Of a stretch of 24,878 nt of DNA, positions 16,090 to 23,384 are shown in pieces (position 1 is the stretch's first letter; the number at the start of each line of letters is the position of its first letter). The stretch comes from JACQCV01 sp964634555 (GTDB lineage: Bacteria; Patescibacteriota; Minisyncoccia; Phycocordibacterales; UBA12445), in NCBI GenBank assembly GCA_964634555.1, contig CAZWJJ010000008.1, positions 1 to 24,878 of the forward strand, in the 5' to 3' direction. Below the pieces are notes generated by a model. It was not told the DNA's origin. It searched no databases and worked only from the letters and a program-made list of their open reading frames with translations. The position numbers and the translations under genes were made by a program.

Positions 16090-17913
16090 TTAAGTTTCCC
16101 TGCGGAGACGGAAAGCGAACCGGTCGCCCAAGCGCCACTGGCCATTAGGTCTCTCCCAAGGGCCAAGCCAGAGGCCGTTCATCTGGGATTCGAGCTTGAA
16201 GATGAGCGGGTAGCCGGCGTGGATAATTGGTTTCATGCCAATATAAAGGGAAAGGAGATGTGGGGTTTGATATTGATATTGAAGTAGGTAATTAGGGCCA
16301 GTATCAGGTGGGCAGAGCTCTAATCCTAGTTCTTCGGCTTTCTTAAAAATCTCATCGGAGTGACCACCGCTACTGAAGCCGAGATCGTCGACAGTGAGGC
16401 GAACAAGGGTCAGTTCTGTGGCTTTGAGGCTGATCGTAAAATCCGGCTTTAGCATCATCTGTTCGGAGCTACTCGAAACATGGATACGGTTTGATTTAAG
16501 TTCAGTCAAAAGCTGGCCGGCGGTTTTGCCACCAACTTCAACTTCGTCCATCTCTATCTTACCTTTAGGGAAAGAGGTGTAGATGTGCTCAATGTTCTTC
16601 TGGAAAATACCTGAAAATAATGGGCCAATATAGACCTTGGTGTGTTCGTTAACTTCGTATGGATGATAGGCTATTTGATCAGGACTACACTCGAAGATAA
16701 TAAACAAATCTTCCTGCATATTTCTCTTTGATCTGATTTCTTGAACTCTTAGATCTCTTCTATAGCCAAAACCTTCTATTTTAGAGTTGACTTCATAAAG
16801 AAATAATAAATCATCTCTAGTCAGCTTTTCGCCTTTTTCATTCTTTTTATCTATTTCAGTTAACCGCCTCATATCCGCCGACTTCTTTCTATAACTATCA
16901 GCTTCAGAGCCAAACTCTTTAAGTTTATCGTCCAAAATAGGCTGAAGTATTGGTTCGACGTTCTGATGAGGTAAAACACCTCTCACCTCGCTGATTTCTT
17001 CTTTGCCATTCATGCGGATGGCTAGGCGGGGCTGGGTCGGATTAGTATCTTTGTCATTGGTATAATAGACATAAAAGTCGCCAGACCCAATTTGGGTCTC
17101 AGCGGTTTGATAGCCGGCTGTACACCAGCCGGTACCCTTATTCTCTAGAGATTTGAAAAGATTTTCAGTAGCACTTTCATCACCTTGATCGTATTTAACC
17201 CACCTGCCCTCAATCTCCTCCCTACTCTCAACTTGAAAAGAGAGAGACTTTTGAATAAATTCAGCGTATAGAGATGGAAATCTCTTGGAGAAGAGCTCTT
17301 TAATTTCCGGATCCTTAAGAGCCTTATTGTCTTCTTTTACTTTTTCATATATGTCGGCGATCTTGGCTAACGGTTCTCGATATATCTCCGGAAATGGAGC
17401 GACAGTGGAATTAGTTCTTTTTTTAAACTCTCCTCTCTCTTTATCAAATTGGGAGAGTTTTATAATCTGGGTCCAGGAGTAATATTTAAACCATGGCGGA
17501 TAAACAGCATCATCAGAAGTTAAATAGTCCATCCAGTTCTCAAGAGAAGTCTTTTGTTCTTCAATGGCAGTATAAATCATCCGCTCCCTCATTTCGGAAG
17601 TTATTTCGACATTGTCGCGACCCTGCTCTCTGGCTACGCGCTTTTGAAGTTCAAAATAACTTTCAGGGAAGTTCTCTTTCTTAATTATTAAGGCATCATA
17701 AATCTTATCTTTAAAAAATTCGAGATTCCTTTTTCTTACTTTTTCATCTGGATTAAGGAATATTTTTTCCAATCTATCGACATAAGTTTCAATACGAGCA
17801 GATGGATCATTTAGAACCTTTTCACCCCTCCTTCTTTTGCGTTCTACGGCTTGCTCAACTTCCGGGGAAGTCTGAAGATCTGATTGTTTAAGGTGGAGAG
17901 GATGTTTTTCCAT
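16090..17913 (-). CDS. Hypothetical two-domain protein of a CPR type: GTGWCTA domain plus shared C-terminal domain
   Basis: This 607-residue, highly charged soluble protein has no signal peptide or membrane segment. Residues 1-235 are mostly helical and rich in E, K and R. Residues about 236-335 form a domain built on GTGWCTA (260-266), then QIGSGDFYVYYTND, an RLAIRM strand and EVRGV; the layout recalls WCTA-bearing phage proteins and, more remotely, PcfJ-like domains. After a helical linker, residues 462-605 repeat the domain found alone in the 198-residue protein at 5643-6239, including ELKSN, LTLVRLTVDDLG, EIFKKA, GLELCPP (530-536) and the closing RFAFRLRR. It is followed 55 bases later by the M1 peptidase gene. 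I recall this architecture in Parcubacteria as an unnamed protein; function unknown. Confidence 0.82.
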   Translation of the reverse strand: MEKHPLHLKQSDLQTSPEVEQAVERKRRRGEKVLNDPSARIETYVDRLEKIFLNPDEKVRKRNLEFFKDKIYDALIIKKENFPESYFELQKRVAREQGRDNVEITSEMRERMIYTAIEEQKTSLENWMDYLTSDDAVYPPWFKYYSWTQIIKLSQFDKERGEFKKRTNSTVAPFPEIYREPLAKIADIYEKVKEDNKALKDPEIKELFSKRFPSLYAEFIQKSLSFQVESREEIEGRWVKYDQGDESATENLFKSLENKGTGWCTAGYQTAETQIGSGDFYVYYTNDKDTNPTQPRLAIRMNGKEEISEVRGVLPHQNVEPILQPILDDKLKEFGSEADSYRKKSADMRRLTEIDKKNEKGEKLTRDDLLFLYEVNSKIEGFGYRRDLRVQEIRSKRNMQEDLFIIFECSPDQIAYHPYEVNEHTKVYIGPLFSGIFQKNIEHIYTSFPKGKIEMDEVEVGGKTAGQLLTELKSNRIHVSSSSEQMMLKPDFTISLKATELTLVRLTVDDLGFSSGGHSDEIFKKAEELGLELCPPDTGPNYLLQYQYQTPHLLSLYIGMKPIIHAGYPLIFKLESQMNGLWLGPWERPNGQWRLGDRFAFRLRRET

Positions 17914-17919
17914 AGGATA

Positions 17920-17928
17920 AGTTTAACA
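17920..17928 (-). promoter_or_regulatory. Extended -10 box of the 607-residue gene (leaderless)
   Basis: On the minus strand TG-T-TAAACT is followed by 6 bases and the ATG at 17913. No Shine-Dalgarno site is present. Confidence 0.5.
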
Positions 17929-17960
17929 AAAAATAATCAGAAATTAAAACAAAAAATCAC

Positions 17961-17989
17961 TAGACTTTCACGAAATTTTAGGCTAAGAT
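17961..17989 (+). promoter_or_regulatory. Promoter of efp (nearly leaderless)
   Basis: TAGACT (17961-17966), a 17-base spacer and TAAGAT (17984-17989), then 9 bases to the ATG at 17999. Each hexamer matches consensus at four of six positions. Confidence 0.5.
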
Positions 17990-17998
17990 ATCAAAACT

Positions 17999-18565
17999 AT
18001 GTTGGAATATAATGAAATAACATTAAGAAAGTACATCATCTTCGAGAACGAGCCGTATGAGGTACTCGCCTCACATGTTTTTCGTAAACAACAGCGAAAG
18101 CCGGTTAATGCTACGAAATTACGAAGCCTCTTGAATGGCAGGATCGTAGAGTACTCTTTCCACCAAAATGAGAAGGTTGAAGAAGCAGACATTAGTTACA
18201 AAGATGTAAAATATCTTTATAATAACCGCGGAGAATACTGGTTCTCTGAAGAGAATGATCCATCCAAACGCTTCAAGCTCGAGCCAGACATGCTGGGTGA
18301 AAATGTAAAATTCCTTAAACCAAACTCCCTCGTGGAGGCTATGGTTTTCGATGAAAAAATCGTCGGCGTAAAATTGCCAATTAAAGTTGAACTCAAAGTT
18401 ACCGAAGCGGCACCAGGAATAAAGGGTGATACTGCAAAAGGCGGAATGAAACAGGTTAAACTTGAGACAGGCGCAAACGTCAACGCTCCGCTTTTCATAA
18501 ACGAAGGAGACATCCTCCGCATCAACACCGAAACTGGAGAATATGTAGACCGAGTTTCTGCATAA
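17999..18565 (+). CDS. efp: Elongation factor P
   Basis: EF-P binds the ribosome between the P and E sites and relieves stalling at proline runs. The 188 residues show the three-domain layout: an N-terminal KOW-like domain, the central OB domain (FLKPNSLVEAMVFDEKIVGVKLP region) and the C-terminal OB domain ending in GEYVDRVSA. An ungapped alignment from EPY (18-20) to KLR (40-42) places Q32 at the position of E. coli lysine 34, the residue that is beta-lysylated there. The loop reads FRKQQRKPVNA where most EF-P proteins have a PGKG-type tip. I recall this loop from other CPR EF-P proteins. The gene is monocistronic, with a strong terminator behind it. Confidence 0.95.
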   Translation: MLEYNEITLRKYIIFENEPYEVLASHVFRKQQRKPVNATKLRSLLNGRIVEYSFHQNEKVEEADISYKDVKYLYNNRGEYWFSEENDPSKRFKLEPDMLGENVKFLKPNSLVEAMVFDEKIVGVKLPIKVELKVTEAAPGIKGDTAKGGMKQVKLETGANVNAPLFINEGDILRINTETGEYVDRVSA

Positions 18566-18582
18566 AATAAAAATAATCAGAG

Positions 18583-18622
18583 ATAATAAAAACCGGAATC
18601 TCTAGATTCCGGTTTTTATTAT
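18583..18622. terminator. Bidirectional terminator between efp and rpsR
   Basis: A perfect 18-bp stem (arms 18583-18600 and 18605-18622) closes a TCTA loop. The GC-rich centre ACCGGAATC/GATTCCGGT is flanked by A-runs on the left and T-runs on the right, so it can stop transcription from both convergent units. Confidence 0.93.
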
Positions 18623-18633
18623 TGTTTATTATT

Positions 18634-18755
18634 AAAACTTAAAAATTTGAGAGCAATTCAAGGCGCGAGCGAGAATGCGACCAAGCTGTATAGATAATAC
18701 TGCGCGGGAGCATCGGAGCGAAGCAACGAAGAAGTGCTCCAAATTTTTAAGTTTT
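18634..18755. repeat. Long imperfect palindrome with a GC-rich core next to rpsR
   Basis: Perfect 16-base arms lie at 18634-18649 and 18740-18755. Inside, GAGCA (18651-18655) pairs with TGCTC (18735-18739) after a one-base bulge, and TTC (18657-18659) pairs with GAA (18731-18733). The enclosed core of about 70-80 bases is far richer in G and C than its flanks, with GCGCGAGCGAG on one side, GGAGCGAAGC on the other, and a small inner hairpin (GTAT/ATAC). The right arm overlaps the rpsR stop codon by two bases. It may be a REP-like mobile repeat or a 3'-UTR structure of the rpsF-ssb-rpsR mRNA. Confidence 0.75.
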
Positions 18756-18960
18756 ATCGAGAGACAAAAGGAACAAGAGCAAGATGCCTAGCCCTCTTAA
18801 TCGCCGTCGCTAATTTCTTCTGATGCAAAGCACATGTGCCGGTTTTACCGCTCTTTATAACCGAAGAATGCTGGCTCAAAAATCTCTTTAATGTGTCTGT
18901 ATCCTTGTAATCAACATACTTGAATCCATTCGTACAGAAGTAGCATTGTTTCATATTCAT
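18754..18960 (-). CDS. rpsR: 30S ribosomal protein bS18
   Basis: bS18 binds the 30S platform together with bS6. The 68-residue sequence has the family core KRFLSQHSSVIKSGKTGTC and the C-terminal AIKRARHLALVPF. C6, C9, C43 and H46 form a plausible zinc site, as in the zinc-binding (C+) forms of S18. Two starts are possible, the ATG at 18960 and one two codons later; there is no Shine-Dalgarno site to decide between them. It is the last gene of the rpsF-ssb-rpsR operon, 28 bases after ssb, and its stop codon touches the long palindrome. Confidence 0.96.
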   Translation of the reverse strand: MNMKQCYFCTNGFKYVDYKDTDTLKRFLSQHSSVIKSGKTGTCALHQKKLATAIKRARHLALVPFVSR

Positions 18961-18988
18961 ATCTTTTTATTTAATTTCTGAATTTAAT

Positions 18989-19441
18989 TTAAAATGGTAT
19001 ATCGTCGGGATTAATCTCTTCGCTCGGATAATCTATCGAATCCGGCTCTGCCTCGCCTGGTCCAGATCCTCCCATCACGCCAGCCGGCATATTCACTCCA
19101 GACGAACTGCCACCACTCTTTGGACCGAACTGTACTCTGTCGGCCACGATCTCGGTCTTATATTTTTTCGCCCCAGACTGATCGTTCCAGCTTCGTGTTT
19201 GAATTCTGCCCTCTACCAAAACAGACTGGCCCTTCTTCAAAAACTGGCTGCATGTTTCAGCTTGCCTGCCAAAAACCACAACGCTGTGGAATTCACTTGC
19301 TTCTTGCTTATTACCGCTCTTGTCTTTCCATGTCCTGTTAGTTGCAACACTTAGAGTTACAACCTTCTGGCCGGATGGCATTGCACGCGATTCTGGATCA
19401 CGTGTTAAATTTCCTATAATAATTGCTTTATTTAAATACAT
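18989..19441 (-). CDS. ssb: Single-stranded DNA-binding protein
   Basis: SSB coats single-stranded DNA during replication and repair. The 150-residue protein has the OB-fold core starting YLNKAIIIGNLTRDPE, with SVATNRTW, EFHSVVVFGRQAE, KKGQSVLVEGRIQTRSW and the closing VADRVQFG strand by about residue 106. A glycine- and serine-rich linker leads to the acidic tail ending DDIPF, the usual docking site for repair proteins. It starts 9 bases after the rpsF stop, within the classical rpsF-ssb-rpsR operon. Confidence 0.97.
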   Translation of the reverse strand: MYLNKAIIIGNLTRDPESRAMPSGQKVVTLSVATNRTWKDKSGNKQEASEFHSVVVFGRQAETCSQFLKKGQSVLVEGRIQTRSWNDQSGAKKYKTEIVADRVQFGPKSGGSSSGVNMPAGVMGGSGPGEAEPDSIDYPSEEINPDDIPF

Positions 19442-19450
19442 TATTATATT

Positions 19451-19924
19451 TTACGCCGAAACCTTGTCTCCCACCAGCAACTGATCGATCTCCTTATCTA
19501 ATTCTTGATCGGTCATCGTAACCTTGCCTTCTTTTTTGATACTTTCCGACTTAGGTTTAGAGGCAACACCTGTACGCATAACTCGTGGACTATCCTTAAC
19601 CGGCTTAATTATAAGAAAACGCAAAACTTTATCATTTTTATCAAAAGACTCCTGAATCTTCAGGGTAACATCGCCTGAAGCATTGAATCTTATGGAGCCA
19701 AAGTAAGCATCTTCAAAACGAATTTTCTTGCTGGCGATCCCTCTTTGCTTAATTTCGTAAGCCAATTTTCTCATCTTTGGCTGTTCCTCAGAAATTATAA
19801 AACCACCGGCCGTCTCAATATATGAACGCAAAATATTGATCTCATCGGCCAATTTATCCTCGGAAATAAGGGGAATTAGCAAATATCCAACTTCGTATAG
19901 CTTCTTTGTTGTATCATTTTCCAT
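19451..19924 (-). CDS. rpsF: 30S ribosomal protein bS6
   Basis: bS6 pairs with bS18 on the 30S platform. The ferredoxin-like core runs from KLYEVGYLLIPL through LRSYIETAGGFI, RKLAYEIKQRGIA and KVLRFLIIKP. Beyond about residue 105 there is a charged extension of some 50 residues that is longer than in E. coli. I begin at the ATG at 19924 (157 residues); an in-frame TTG at 19942 would add six residues but would overlap the promoter's -10 box. It is the first gene of the rpsF-ssb-rpsR operon, with a promoter that implies an almost leaderless mRNA. Confidence 0.95.
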   Translation of the reverse strand: MENDTTKKLYEVGYLLIPLISEDKLADEINILRSYIETAGGFIISEEQPKMRKLAYEIKQRGIASKKIRFEDAYFGSIRFNASGDVTLKIQESFDKNDKVLRFLIIKPVKDSPRVMRTGVASKPKSESIKKEGKVTMTDQELDKEIDQLLVGDKVSA

Positions 19925-19932
19925 GTCGCAAC

Positions 19933-19961
19933 ATCCTACCAAAAACCCCTTAAAAATGCAA
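19933..19961 (-). promoter_or_regulatory. Promoter of rpsF-ssb-rpsR (nearly leaderless)
   Basis: On the minus strand TTGCAT (forward 19956-19961), a 17-base spacer and TAGGAT (forward 19933-19938) with an extended TG-G before it. The ATG at 19924 follows after 8 bases. Confidence 0.65.
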
Positions 19962-19981
19962 CAGTTTAAGCTAAAAAATAT

Positions 19982-20848
19982 TTAAATACTAAAAACCCGC
20001 CGCGCATTAGCAACCAATACCGGTGCCACTAATTCTTCTGGCATTCCCTTGATCTCGGCGATTCGCTTAACTACATATTTAACATTGGATGGCTCATTGC
20101 GAGTCCCTCGATGAGGCACTGGTGCGATATATGGGCAATCAGTCTCTGTCAGGATCATATCAAGGGGAGTATACCTAATTAGCTCCTCATAATCTGCCGT
20201 ACCTGGCTTTTTACTTTTTGGAAAAGTAACAGCACCAGTGAATGATAGAGTAAAACCAAAATCCAGAAAAGCTCTCGCGTCATCTATACCTCCGGCAAAA
20301 AAATGCACGTCGCCTTTTACTTTAGAATTCATAGCCTTCAAAATAGCTAGAGAGTCATTGTAGGCATTTGATCCACCATCTGTGGAATTACGAATATGTA
20401 ACATCAATGGCTTATTGATCTCATTCGCTAACTTAACATGTTGTTCAAATACTTCCTTCTGTTTTTTGACAGTGTCAGTCTCTAGGCGATAATAATCCAA
20501 ACCGCACTCACCAATTCCAACAACCTTGGAATCAAGCGCCAACTTTTTGTATGCCTCATAATCAAATTTTTCCCCGCGCGAAGTGAATTCGGCACCACCC
20601 TCACCGAGTTCTTGGCTATCATGATAAGATCTTGAAGTATGAATCGGATGAAGGCCGACAGTCGCAAAAACGCCGATAGAAGATTTATTCGCCAAAGTCA
20701 TTGCACCCTCAGAGGTATCATATTGAGTGCCGACATTTATCATCCATGTCCCACTATCTAACGTCCGCTTCAAAACCTCTTCGCGATCATTATCAAATGC
20801 GGCGAAATGCAGATGAGAATGAATATCAATATATTTTGGTACTGTCAT
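19982..20848 (-). CDS. tatD: TatD family metal-dependent hydrolase (DNase)
   Basis: TatD proteins are TIM-barrel metal-dependent nucleases; E. coli TatD has 3'-5' exonuclease activity linked to DNA repair. The 288-residue sequence keeps all metal ligands: H10 and H12 (IDIHSH), E114 (GIGECGLDYY), H151 (LMLHIRNS), H182 (VHFF) and D237 (LTETDCPY). The start ATG overlaps the metG stop codon in an ATGA junction and is preceded by GAGGAAAG, so it is translationally coupled to metG. The metG-tatD pairing is widespread in bacteria. Confidence 0.96.
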   Translation of the reverse strand: MTVPKYIDIHSHLHFAAFDNDREEVLKRTLDSGTWMINVGTQYDTSEGAMTLANKSSIGVFATVGLHPIHTSRSYHDSQELGEGGAEFTSRGEKFDYEAYKKLALDSKVVGIGECGLDYYRLETDTVKKQKEVFEQHVKLANEINKPLMLHIRNSTDGGSNAYNDSLAILKAMNSKVKGDVHFFAGGIDDARAFLDFGFTLSFTGAVTFPKSKKPGTADYEELIRYTPLDMILTETDCPYIAPVPHRGTRNEPSNVKYVVKRIAEIKGMPEELVAPVLVANARRVFSI

Positions 20849-22287
20849 TCTTTCCTCAAAAATAAAGGCGCCGGCATTTTATTTAATCTAATAGCCTCCA
20901 AAATCTTTTCCGAAGTCTCTGGCATAAAAGGGGCAAGGAGACGTGAAATAGTCAACAATTGCAACAAAAGTTGTTTAACAATTTCTTTGGCACTCTCTGG
21001 ATCAGTTTTAAAAACAGAGAAAGGTTTCTTATTCTGAATTTCTAAATCGAGCATACCGATCTTTTCCCAGATAAAATCCATAGCGGATTTAAATTCGTAA
21101 TTTTCTACAAGTCTTTGATAATCGGCAAAAATTTCTGATTTTAAATTCAAACCGCCGTCAATATCATTCAATATCGGCGAAGTATCAAAATAACTCTCTG
21201 ACATTTTTAGAATTCTGCTTGTCAAATTACCAAGTCCGTTTGCCAAACCAGAATTGTAAGCTTCTTTAAACCTACCCTCAGTAAAATCTCCATCTTCAAA
21301 AGGTGTCATCTCTCTGGTCAAAAAATATCTCAAAGGATCTGTGCCGAATTTTTCAACCATTTCAAACGGATTTATAACATTGCCCAAACTCTTGCTCATC
21401 TTCCTACCATCCGAGGTAACAAACCCGTGAATAACAATCTGCTTTGATGGCCTAATACCAGCAGACATAAGCATCGCTTGCCACATCGCTGACTGCTGAC
21501 GCAAATTATCCTTGCCTGCAAATTGAATAACCGGCCACCATAAATTAAATTTTTCGATATCATCAGGCCAACCAACAGCCGATACATAATTAACCAATGC
21601 GTCAAACCAAACATACATCACCTGATCTAAATCACCTGGAACTTGAACGCCCCAAGGCATTTTCGAAGCCAATCTCGAGATAGAAAAATCTTCCAGTCCG
21701 CCTTCAACGAATTTTCTAATCTCATGAAAGCGTCCTTCAGGAATAACAAAATCCGGACGATCTTCATAAAGCCTCAAAAGATCTTTTTGATATTTTGAAA
21801 ACCTAAAAAAATAGTTTTCTTCCTCTCGAATCTGTAGCTCCAAATTTGGATGAATCGAGCATCGGCCGTCGATCAATTCTGAATCGGTCTTCTCAAGCTC
21901 GCAGCCAACGCAATACTTAATCTTGTAATTCTTTTTATAAATATCCCCATTCCTCTCACACAGTTTCCAAAACTCTTGCGTAGCCATTATATGATGCTCA
22001 TCAGTCGTGCGGATAAAATTATTATAAGTTAAATTTAAAACTTCTCTGAGCCTGCCAAATTTTTCAGCATACATATCAGTATAAGCCTGCGGGTCAATCT
22101 TGTTTTCTAACGCCTTTTCATAGATCTTCTGGCCGTGTTCATCAGTTCCAAAATTAAAAAAAACTTCATTGCCGATCATGCGATAATATCTAGCAATAAC
22201 ATCAGCCTGAACTATCTCCAAAGCAAAACCAATATGCGGATCGGCATTAACATATGGCAATGTGGTCGTTAAATATATTTTAGCCAT
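20845..22287 (-). CDS. metG: Methionyl-tRNA synthetase, short form
   Basis: This class I synthetase charges tRNA-Met. The 480 residues show the HIGH motif as HIGF (18-21), a knuckle with C126, C129, C143 and H146 that may bind zinc, the tryptophan-bearing YVWFDALVNY strand and KMSKS (296-300). The stretch before it reads AGKDNLRQQSAMWQAML, where most bacteria have GKDI-x-RFHA. The anticodon-binding helical domain fills the remainder, and there is no C-terminal EMAP/Trbp111-like dimerisation domain. The gene starts 8 bases after the AI-2E family gene and overlaps tatD by four bases. Confidence 0.97.
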   Translation of the reverse strand: MAKIYLTTTLPYVNADPHIGFALEIVQADVIARYYRMIGNEVFFNFGTDEHGQKIYEKALENKIDPQAYTDMYAEKFGRLREVLNLTYNNFIRTTDEHHIMATQEFWKLCERNGDIYKKNYKIKYCVGCELEKTDSELIDGRCSIHPNLELQIREEENYFFRFSKYQKDLLRLYEDRPDFVIPEGRFHEIRKFVEGGLEDFSISRLASKMPWGVQVPGDLDQVMYVWFDALVNYVSAVGWPDDIEKFNLWWPVIQFAGKDNLRQQSAMWQAMLMSAGIRPSKQIVIHGFVTSDGRKMSKSLGNVINPFEMVEKFGTDPLRYFLTREMTPFEDGDFTEGRFKEAYNSGLANGLGNLTSRILKMSESYFDTSPILNDIDGGLNLKSEIFADYQRLVENYEFKSAMDFIWEKIGMLDLEIQNKKPFSVFKTDPESAKEIVKQLLLQLLTISRLLAPFMPETSEKILEAIRLNKMPAPLFLRKE

Positions 22288-22295
22288 TTTTCAAT

Positions 22296-23372
22296 TTAGA
22301 CTTGGGGCTTTTCGCTAAATAATCTCTTATGCTGTTCAAAATCACTGACCAGCTCCATCAGTACCGCAGCGCCGGGTACTGATAATATGGCCCCCCAAAA
22401 GCCGGCGATTTCTAAACCCATTATAATGCCGAGCACCACGAGAAGCGGCGGAACGCCAACGATCTTACGAACAACTAAAGGATAAATGAGGTGATTTTCA
22501 AACCGCTGAATTATGACATAGAATCCAAAAGTCATGAAGCCAAGCGTTGCACCTTGTGTAAAAGCAACAACAATACCGGGAGTGGCGGCTAAAATCGGAC
22601 CGAAGACCGGTATGATCTCAAAGAAACTGGCAAAAATCGCCAGTGCCAGAGCATATTTCACGCCCAAAACTGAAAGTCCGAGATAAACGAAAACTCCAAT
22701 CAAAAGTCCAAGAAGTATTTGTCCCTGCATCCAGTAACCGATCTTACGCTGAGATCTACCCCAAAGATCGATAATGTATCTTTCATATTTAACACTGCTC
22801 ACCAAGCGTAAAAAATTCTCAATCCCCTTCTCCTGCACCGAAAGATAAAAAGATATGATGATCATCAGTATAAAACTGATCGCCCCGCCAAAAAAGAATT
22901 TAGCAGTTTGGACAACATTATCTGCTGCGCTCTGTGTGGTATTACTCATAGCCGGAAAAAGATCATCAAAAGAAAAACTAGCGGCTAAACTATCTTTGAA
23001 TTTATCAAGTGCCGCAGCTGGTGTAGGTGACATATATTCATCGAATCTCACTGACTTAATATAATCAGGAACTGTATTCACAAGATTAAAAAAATCATCA
23101 AAAACCAGCGGGAAAAACCAACCCAACAGAGCCAAAAGAATCGTGAAAGCCACGACATAAATAAATATCACGGCCGGAACGCGAGGTAATTTCCACTTCA
23201 TTAGCAAGACAGTCATAGGCTCAATTGCAGACGCGATGACTACGGAAGTCAAAATAATCAGAACCAAATCTCTCAGAAAAAACAGGCCGACAAAAAGCAA
23301 AACGACCAGTATAGATTTAACTACTGTGCCGAGAGTTATTGAAATATTCAGAGTATTATTTTCACTTTTCAC
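22296..23372 (-). CDS. AI-2E family (PerM/YdiK-like) membrane transporter
   Basis: This 358-residue protein has the AI-2E transporter layout: paired hydrophobic helices near the start (about 12-50 and 60-85), a soluble insert (about 95-155) and a block of closely spaced helices from about 160 to 345. Family signatures include IISFYLSVQEKGIENFL, then FEIIPVFGPILAATPGI and a final GFWGAILSVPGAAVLMEL. Members export autoinducer-2 or act as Na+/H+ antiporters, but the substrate here is not known and no luxS is present in this window. It begins at GTG, with a perfect TATAAT six bases upstream, and leads into metG and tatD. Confidence 0.9.
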   Translation of the reverse strand: MKSENNTLNISITLGTVVKSILVVLLFVGLFFLRDLVLIILTSVVIASAIEPMTVLLMKWKLPRVPAVIFIYVVAFTILLALLGWFFPLVFDDFFNLVNTVPDYIKSVRFDEYMSPTPAAALDKFKDSLAASFSFDDLFPAMSNTTQSAADNVVQTAKFFFGGAISFILMIIISFYLSVQEKGIENFLRLVSSVKYERYIIDLWGRSQRKIGYWMQGQILLGLLIGVFVYLGLSVLGVKYALALAIFASFFEIIPVFGPILAATPGIVVAFTQGATLGFMTFGFYVIIQRFENHLIYPLVVRKIVGVPPLLVVLGIIMGLEIAGFWGAILSVPGAAVLMELVSDFEQHKRLFSEKPQV

Positions 23373-23378
23373 AAGCCA

Positions 23379-23384
23379 ATTATA
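23379..23384 (-). promoter_or_regulatory. -10 box of the AI-2E-metG-tatD unit (leaderless)
   Basis: A perfect TATAAT on the minus strand fills the 12-base gap after the M16 peptidase stop and ends 6 bases before the GTG at 23372. No convincing -35 box is visible. Confidence 0.6.

Noticed and set aside
19925..19942. A TTG start that would lengthen bS6 by six residues
   Set aside because: It overlaps the -10 box TAGGAT of a promoter with ideal 17-base spacing, and the ATG at 19924 gives the normal bS6 N-terminus.
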